A DNA stretch of 64,000 bases from assembly GCF_014698965.1 (NCBI RefSeq), contig NZ_JACXAE010000064.1, positions 1 to 64,000 of the forward strand. Reading direction: 5' to 3'. The notes beneath the pieces were generated by a model. It searched no databases and was not told the DNA's origin. It saw only the letters and a program-made list of their open reading frames with translations. Below are positions 59,690 to 64,000 of the stretch, piece by piece. Position numbers and translations under genes: made by a program. Source of the DNA: Iningainema tapete BLCC-T55. GTDB lineage: Bacteria > Cyanobacteriota > Cyanobacteriia > Cyanobacteriales > Nostocaceae. Each line of letters opens with the position of its first letter. Positions within the stretch are counted from its first letter, which is position 1.

Positions 59690-59955
59690 ATACCCAGTAT
59701 TTACCTAGTTTTATAAAAGACCTCAAAGCTCTCAAAAGTACACCTTACTTTGAATCTATCAAAGCACTAGTCTTTGAAGAAATACCGAGTATCTCAACTT
59801 TTGAAGAAATTACGAATTTAAAAAAGTTAAAGGGATACGAAAACGCATATCGAATTCGCATAGGCGATTATCGTATCGGCATTTTATTTCATGGTGAAAC
59901 AGTGACTTTTCAGCCGGTGCTACACCGTAAAGATATTTATCGCTATTTTCCATAA
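59686..59955 (+). CDS. RelE/ParE family toxin
   Basis: 89 aa, starting GTG, overlapping the antitoxin stop by four bases. The RelE fold is recognised in YLPSFIKDLKALKSTPYFES, LKKLKGYENAYRIRIGDYRI and GILFHGETVTFQPVLHRKDI, ending YRYFP. Basic residues R and K near the C-terminus and the terminal Tyr fit mRNA interferases. Unlike the HicBA relic next door, this pair looks intact. Confidence 0.88.
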   Translation: MNTQYLPSFIKDLKALKSTPYFESIKALVFEEIPSISTFEEITNLKKLKGYENAYRIRIGDYRIGILFHGETVTFQPVLHRKDIYRYFP

Positions 59956-60048
59956 CAGGCGTTTTTGAAATGATTCAAGAAGAGTACTCTGAACAAGGGC
60001 GTTATCTACCTGAAGATGAAGCAAAGTTGATACGCCCTTGATTATTGG

Positions 60049-60237
60049 TTAATGGGGTAATAATAGCCTATAGCCAAAAGGAGAGCCGAAATAAGCTGTT
60101 GTAGCTACAAAGAGAATTGTGAAAACTCCTATGGCAATAGCGAGTCCAAGTTGTACTGAGGAAGAATTTTCTTCAATTTCAGCAGGAGTCAGGGGAAGCT
60201 TATCTTTGATAGAATCAGTTGTTTTTTGTGGGTTCAT
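60049..60237 (-). CDS. Small single-pass membrane protein
   Basis: 62 aa: MNPQKTTDSIKDKLPLTPAE, a polar N-terminus, then one membrane helix LGLAIAIGVFTILFVATTAYF and a short tail. It resembles the many small photosynthetic-lineage membrane proteins of cyanobacteria but is not one I can name. No clear ribosome site. Gene status rests on composition and the clean helix. Confidence 0.5.
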   Translation of the reverse strand: MNPQKTTDSIKDKLPLTPAEIEENSSSVQLGLAIAIGVFTILFVATTAYFGSPFGYRLLLPH

Positions 60238-60341
60238 GGCTGTAATCGCTTATATTAATCATTTAACTTATGATTGCTTTTGCTGCCATGAACTGCATCT
60301 AACTTGAGAATAATTAAGAAAGCTACCCATAGCAGGGTGCG

Positions 60342-60725
60342 TTACTCTAGCAACCAGCGCATGATGCCAGGTAACTGTCTTTGCCACGAGGTTTCGTGAT
60401 GGGTTTGCCCTTGTGCTAAGTTAAAGTGGACTTCGTAGTCGCTGTAGCCAAGCTGCTTTATGTGATGATAGAAGTCTCGTGTCACGGGAACGTAATCCAA
60501 ATACACACCCCCAAACGAGTACTGCTCTATTGTGGTGTTAGCACACCAGGTGTCGTAGACTGCTGATTCTGGGTGCGAGAAAACATTTTGCCCATCAAAC
60601 ATATATAGTACCGGGAATGCTTTGTCAGGTTGCTGTTGATAGGCATTGGGGGTAAAGATGCGAATGGTTCGCGTCACTTGCTCTACAGTGGAGTAAACAT
60701 CCCGCAGGATTTTAATTTCGCCCAT
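60342..60725 (-). pseudogene. Putative esterase with internal deletion
   Basis: 127 aa. The N-terminal part, VTRTIRIFTPNAYQQQPDKA then FPVLYMFDGQNVFSHPESA, matches the start of alpha/beta-hydrolase esterases of the enterochelin-esterase type. From about residue 85 the text jumps to their last segment, YHHIKQLGYSDYEVHFNLAQ then GQTHHETSWQRQLPGIMRWL, which holds the catalytic His region. The roughly 120 residues with the nucleophile G-x-S-x-G and the Asp are missing while the frame is kept. It cannot be an active esterase. Confidence 0.8.
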
Positions 60726-60819
60726 AGTCCTTTAATAGTTTTTCACGAAATCAATATCCTCTCAGAACTGTGGGTTATTGCACCCTGAATTCCCCACAAG
60801 TTCGCGCTCGCCCAGTACT

Positions 60820-61053
60820 TTAGTTTGCTTCTTCTCTTTGACAATCAACGCCTAATTCAAAGCGAGCGTTAGGAGTCAGCTGACGCATCAGGCGCAAATG
60901 TCCTTCTGCATCAGATAAACTACGGAATCGAGCTACAATTACCCGTTGCTCATCAGGAAGTATACGAGTAACTGCCCAAGTATTCAGGCGCTCTCTGTAG
61001 GGGATAGCATGAGTTTTTAACTTGGATTCTTTACATTGAGTATTTTGTGGCAT
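60820..61053 (-). CDS. Conserved small cyanobacterial protein
   Basis: 77 aa: NTWAVTRILPDEQRVIVARF then RSLSDAEGHLRLMRQLTPNA, one strand-helix unit of the type seen in many short cyanobacterial proteins. No signal or membrane segment. Function unknown. It stands alone between the esterase relic and a repeat-rich gap. Confidence 0.6.
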   Translation of the reverse strand: MPQNTQCKESKLKTHAIPYRERLNTWAVTRILPDEQRVIVARFRSLSDAEGHLRLMRQLTPNARFELGVDCQREEAN

Positions 61054-61204
61054 AATTGGGATCTATATGAAAATAGTAGTGACTGGCGTTAGCGATGTTC
61101 TTGGCAGGAATTTACTAACGCCTTTTTTCATTGTTAAGGCTGCCTACTTGATACTAAATTATTTTCTTATTGTCAAGGGGGTGATTCTCAGTTTTTTCCG
61201 TGGT

Positions 61205-61265
61205 AGAGACGTACAGACGTTCGTCTGTACGGGTGGTAGAGACGTTCCGCCGGAACGTCTGTACA
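61205..61265. repeat. Two palindromes of the TAGAGACG family in tandem
   Basis: GTACAGACG/CGTCTGTAC at 61211-61230 and TAGAGACGTTCC/GGAACGTCTGTA at 61237-61264, separated by GGGTGG. They lie just downstream of the minus-strand gene at 61279 and may act as its terminator. Confidence 0.75.
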
Positions 61266-61278
61266 AGTATCTGGGGTA

Positions 61279-61608
61279 TTAGCGATCGCGTCCCAGTAAC
61301 GATTCAAATTCTGCTTGTAACGCCTGAATGTCCGCTACCCTCGCCACGAGCAAATTATCGTAACCTGCATCCAGCAAACGAGATTTCCAATATTGGACAC
61401 TTTCTGAATTTTTCATCCAAAACTCAATTACCGTCCCGACAACTTCATCCATATCCCAACCCCACTTTTGCGGTATCGGTTCCACAGATTTAAGCATCGC
61501 ATCTAGAGTACATTTTTGTGTGCCCACATATTCCACACCAATAATTTCCGGTTTTTGTAAAAATTGCCAAACATGAGATACACCAACAATATCAAACGTG
61601 TATTTCAT
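61279..61608 (-). CDS. Conserved cyanobacterial protein of unknown function
   Basis: 109 aa with a strong GGAGGAATGGG ribosome site. The sequence opens MKYTFDIVGVSHVWQFLQKP then EIIGVEYVGTQKCTLDAMLK and contains WGWDMDEVVGTVIEFWMKNS and LLDAGYDNLLVARVADIQAL. Mixed alpha/beta, acidic, cytoplasmic. I do not know the family. Two CIRCE-like operators lie 110-180 bases upstream of its start, between it and the divergent transporter gene. Confidence 0.72.
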   Translation of the reverse strand: MKYTFDIVGVSHVWQFLQKPEIIGVEYVGTQKCTLDAMLKSVEPIPQKWGWDMDEVVGTVIEFWMKNSESVQYWKSRLLDAGYDNLLVARVADIQALQAEFESLLGRDR

Positions 61609-61717
61609 CCCATTCCTCCTCGTTTTTTGGAAAAATCATTGCTAAAAAAATGTTTTAATTACAACTGAAAGAAAGCTGTATAACAACTCTCATTAGGCTG
61701 ATTGATTATGAAATTAA

Positions 61718-61744
61718 TTAGCACTTGAGCGGCGTGAGTGCTAA
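61718..61744. promoter_or_regulatory. CIRCE element (HrcA operator)
   Basis: TTAGCACTT, nine bases (GAGCGGCGT), then GAGTGCTAA. This equals the CIRCE consensus TTAGCACTC-N9-GAGTGCTAA except for the last base of the left half. HrcA binds it and represses heat-shock genes, usually groESL. Neither flanking gene here is a chaperone. Confidence 0.8.
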
Positions 61745-61762
61745 GTTTTAAACTGGAAAAAA

Positions 61763-61789
61763 TTAGCAGTAAAGTGCATTGAGTGCTAA
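61763..61789. promoter_or_regulatory. Second, weaker CIRCE-like element
   Basis: TTAGCAGTA, nine bases, then GAGTGCTAA; the right half is perfect and the left matches 7 of 9. It follows the first CIRCE by 18 bases, so the two could bind cooperating HrcA dimers. Confidence 0.65.
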
Positions 61790-61879
61790 GTTTTTATAGG
61801 GTATTTATATTAATTATTCAAAAGTTTTTTTGATTGAAAAGTGTTAGATAATATTCTTAACAATTCTTAATGAATTCTT

Positions 61880-62761
61880 ATGAACGATTTTCAGGGTGAA
61901 ATAGCGGCAATGCTTGCTGCTGGTTTGTGGGCTATAGCTTCTACAATTTACGGTCGGTTGGGCAGATCTATCCCACCACTGCAACTAAACTTGATTAAAG
62001 GAGTAGTTGCGATCGCTCTACTTTTACTCACTATCCTCATTAGAGGCGAATTCTTTAATATCTCACCTCTACCCACGTGCCTACTCCTGCTCAGTGGTGT
62101 GGTAGGCATTGGTTTAGGTGATACAGCTTTCTTAGCTGCCATAAATAATCTTGGGGCGCGTCGTGTCTTGCTAATCCAAACCCTTGCCCCACCCATGACA
62201 GCAATTCTAGCGCAGATTTTTCTTCAAGAACGGCTCAACTTGGTTGCTTGGTGTGGCATTGCACTTACTATTTTGGGAGTCGCGTGGGTTGTGACGGAAC
62301 GGGTTCCCAATACAAGTGAAAGCACAACCGACTTATGGCGAGGAATCGGCTTTGCGCTTTTATCCACAATCTGCCTCGCCATTGGTGCAATTCTATCTCG
62401 TGCCGCACTCGCCAATACTAACATTAGCCCCTTGTGGGCTGGTTTATTACGTTTAATTGCCGCAGTGTTGATTCTCTTAATCTGGATACCTTTCAAAGGA
62501 CAACTTAGGATTCAAACTCCATCAACACGAGTAATTTTGAGTGCTGTGTTTGCATCCTTCTGTGGAACTTTCTTGGGAATATGGTTGCAACAGGTAGCAA
62601 TTAAATTTACTGCTGTGGGAATCGCTACTACACTTTTACAAACAAGCCCTCTGTTTGTGATCCCAATTAGTCTTGCCATCGGTGAGAAAGTTAGTCTGAG
62701 AGGAATTATAGGTGTAGTGATTGCGATCGCTGGGATCGCATTACTATTTTACCTCAAGTAG
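61880..62761 (+). CDS. EamA/DMT family transporter
   Basis: 293 aa, about ten membrane helices in two EamA repeats. Signatures: LWAIASTIYGRLGRSIPPLQ, ARRVLLIQTLAPPMTAILAQ, FLQERLNLVAWCGIALTILG and the second repeat ending AIGEKVSLRGIIGVVIAIAG. Such proteins export amino acids or other metabolites across the inner membrane; the substrate is unknown. Two CIRCE-like operators lie 90-160 bases upstream. Confidence 0.92.
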   Translation: MNDFQGEIAAMLAAGLWAIASTIYGRLGRSIPPLQLNLIKGVVAIALLLLTILIRGEFFNISPLPTCLLLLSGVVGIGLGDTAFLAAINNLGARRVLLIQTLAPPMTAILAQIFLQERLNLVAWCGIALTILGVAWVVTERVPNTSESTTDLWRGIGFALLSTICLAIGAILSRAALANTNISPLWAGLLRLIAAVLILLIWIPFKGQLRIQTPSTRVILSAVFASFCGTFLGIWLQQVAIKFTAVGIATTLLQTSPLFVIPISLAIGEKVSLRGIIGVVIAIAGIALLFYLK

Positions 62762-62771
62762 CACCTAGTTG

Positions 62772-63659
62772 TTAGCGCCAAAAAATGTACTGCTTTTGAT
62801 GTTCAGCAATTTTTGTCGTTAACAGCAGTAAATCCTGTTCAGGAAGAGAGGATTTGCAATAGAAAGGATGTTTTGGTTGCCTAGAAGTGTAATCAAAAAA
62901 TATCGTGTACCTGTCTTTTGTTACAGGAATTTTTCCGCGATGGAAGATACTGCCAGTACCTGCAAAAATTACTGTTCCAGCAGAGCCTGTACAAGATAGC
63001 CAGTCTGATGGAGAGGTAACTTTAGACATTTGGCGATCATCTATATAGGTATAGTTATACTTCAAAGCGCGAGCTACCTTTGAAGTTAAAGACTGGGGAA
63101 GATATTGAAAAGGACCTCCATCCTTATTCACGTCATTGAGATAGATAATAATTTTCAGCAGTTTTCGATCTTCCTTATCTATATGCCATAACCTTGATTT
63201 CTGCTTGACTTCATTGGCTATATCCCTACGAAAGTAAGCACCATGATAGGCTACAGGCAAACTCAGGTAATTTTCTACAATATTAAGTAAACGTTGTTCA
63301 AGTCCCCAGATAAAAATTTCTGGATACTCCATCATTTGCTCAGGAGTAGCATGAACAATAAATTCATTTCTATCTCCTGTAATACTTCTTGGTAGCTTTA
63401 CCATCAAGCTTTTTGCTGCTTGAAACATTTGTTCAGTAGAGGGAATTGACAAAGCCTCTAATGAAGTAATAGCAATACCTTCACGTCTAATTATCTCTAC
63501 TAAAACTTTGTCAGTAGCAGAAATTATCGGTAGGTTACTAAGATGTTTTTTAACTGCTGTTTGATATGCAATCTCCGCTGAGTTTTGTAAGAAGGAAAGA
63601 TTATAAAGATTACTTAAAATTCTATTACGTGCCTTTGTAAAGATAGTCACCATTATCAA
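62772..63659 (-). CDS. Phytanoyl-CoA dioxygenase-like Fe(II)/2OG oxygenase
   Basis: 295 aa. The metal triad is seen in SRLWHIDKED (H159, D161) and GTGSIFHRGKIP (H240), with R250 in TKDRYTIFFDYTSRQP for 2-oxoglutarate. The double-stranded beta-helix extends through LLKIIIYLNDVNKDGGPFQY, typical of the phytanoyl-CoA hydroxylase family. An N-terminal helical part (1-95) is extra. It probably hydroxylates a small molecule; no biosynthetic cluster is visible. The gene is convergent with the transporter, 10 bases away. Confidence 0.85.
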   Translation of the reverse strand: MIMVTIFTKARNRILSNLYNLSFLQNSAEIAYQTAVKKHLSNLPIISATDKVLVEIIRREGIAITSLEALSIPSTEQMFQAAKSLMVKLPRSITGDRNEFIVHATPEQMMEYPEIFIWGLEQRLLNIVENYLSLPVAYHGAYFRRDIANEVKQKSRLWHIDKEDRKLLKIIIYLNDVNKDGGPFQYLPQSLTSKVARALKYNYTYIDDRQMSKVTSPSDWLSCTGSAGTVIFAGTGSIFHRGKIPVTKDRYTIFFDYTSRQPKHPFYCKSSLPEQDLLLLTTKIAEHQKQYIFWR

Positions 63660-64000
63660 AAATCTATTTGTATTATCATGTTTCTTACATCTTACGTATC
63701 TTTACTTGGAAATGTCCATTACATTACTTGAGATTCCCTAAAACTTTATTCTTGCTTTATATAAAAATCTTTTGCCAGGTTATAACGGTGATTATTTCTA
63801 TGTGTTAGTACTGAATTTATAGGATTAGAAAAATTTAGTTAGCACAAAACAGCAGATATAACAAAAAGAAACATCTGTTGACGAGTATAAAAATTATCTA
63901 TAAACAGCACAAACTAGTGTCTTGCTGAATACATACTTCTTCGGAGCAAGTATCAGATGATCAGGACACAACAAAGGAATAATTAAAAAGTTTTGTATCA
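63660..64000. other. AT-rich end of the window, no gene seen
   Basis: About 340 bases upstream of the dioxygenase gene, presumably with its promoter. No ORF, repeat or hairpin that I can support. Confidence 0.4.

Noticed and set aside
61200-61493. Plus-strand 97-aa frame through the tandem palindromes
   Set aside because: It translates repeat DNA and then the complement of a conserved gene with a strong ribosome site.
1-64000. tRNA, rRNA or riboswitch genes
   Set aside because: Intergenic regions were read on both strands for cloverleaf ends and conserved boxes; none was convincing, though a covariance-model search could find weak ones.

Overview
The window reads as chromosome of a filamentous, Nostocales-type cyanobacterium. 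Pointers are the very frequent HIP1 octamer GCGATCGC, a phylloquinone-pathway menD, a CcaA-type beta-carbonic anhydrase, two haemagglutinin-like two-partner-secretion exoproteins, CHAT/CHASE2/DUF928 genes, DUF4912 domains, 9-bp tandem repeats (CCTACTTTT) and many small palindromic repeats. No rRNA, tRNA, CRISPR array or full-length insertion sequence was seen.

Region by region. 0-4.6 kb: a RiPP-like locus. A Nif11-leader precursor carries two M-Y-G motifs in its core and sits beside a radical SAM/SPASM maturase and a 61-aa protein, a layout suggestive of a spliceotide (tyramine-excising) pathway. Three unrelated short double-glycine-leader peptides and a truncated HTH gene follow. 4.8-9.2 kb: TPR protein, Rpn-family remnant, gamma-glutamyl-GABA hydrolase-like amidotransferase, menD. 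9.4-14 kb: a 1472-aa exoprotein with about ten 65-aa repeats. 14-20.3 kb: housekeeping (sfsA, methyltransferase, LeuC-type dehydratase, gluconokinase, carbonic anhydrase) and an unusual glutamine-amidotransferase-like protein. 20.4-24.1 kb: a decayed duplicated segment (aspartic protease plus PD-(D/E)XK gene), a MITE and a Fic gene between direct repeats. 24-29 kb: CASTOR/POLLUX-like channel, Ca2+/H+ exchanger, vMAP-N/AAA protein. 29.3-40 kb: a surface/conflict cluster with AAA-CHASE2, DUF928, TPR-CHAT, Uma2, a papain-fold toxin with probable immunity gene, and a second exoprotein. 41.2-50.5 kb: three same-strand genes that share a ~110-aa domain I cannot name: a giant vWA/propeller/coiled-coil protein, a solo-domain protein, and a PstS-like/TM/5xDUF4912 protein. 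50.6-57.4 kb: sugar ABC permease, purN, CPBP protease, DUF3326, ferredoxin, acnB. 57.5-61.1 kb: decaying accessory genes (ParA fragment, HicBA split by a MITE, intact RelBE-like pair, internally deleted esterase). 61.2-64 kb: small conserved gene, two CIRCE-like operators without a chaperone gene, EamA transporter, phytanoyl-CoA-dioxygenase-like protein.

The strongest candidates for new biology are the three-gene shared-domain system (41.2-50.5 kb), the putative spliceotide locus (0.1-2.1 kb), and four palindromic elements inserted in frame inside three coding sequences (AAA-CHASE2, CHAT twice, acnB). All functional statements rest on reading motifs by eye; no homology search was run.
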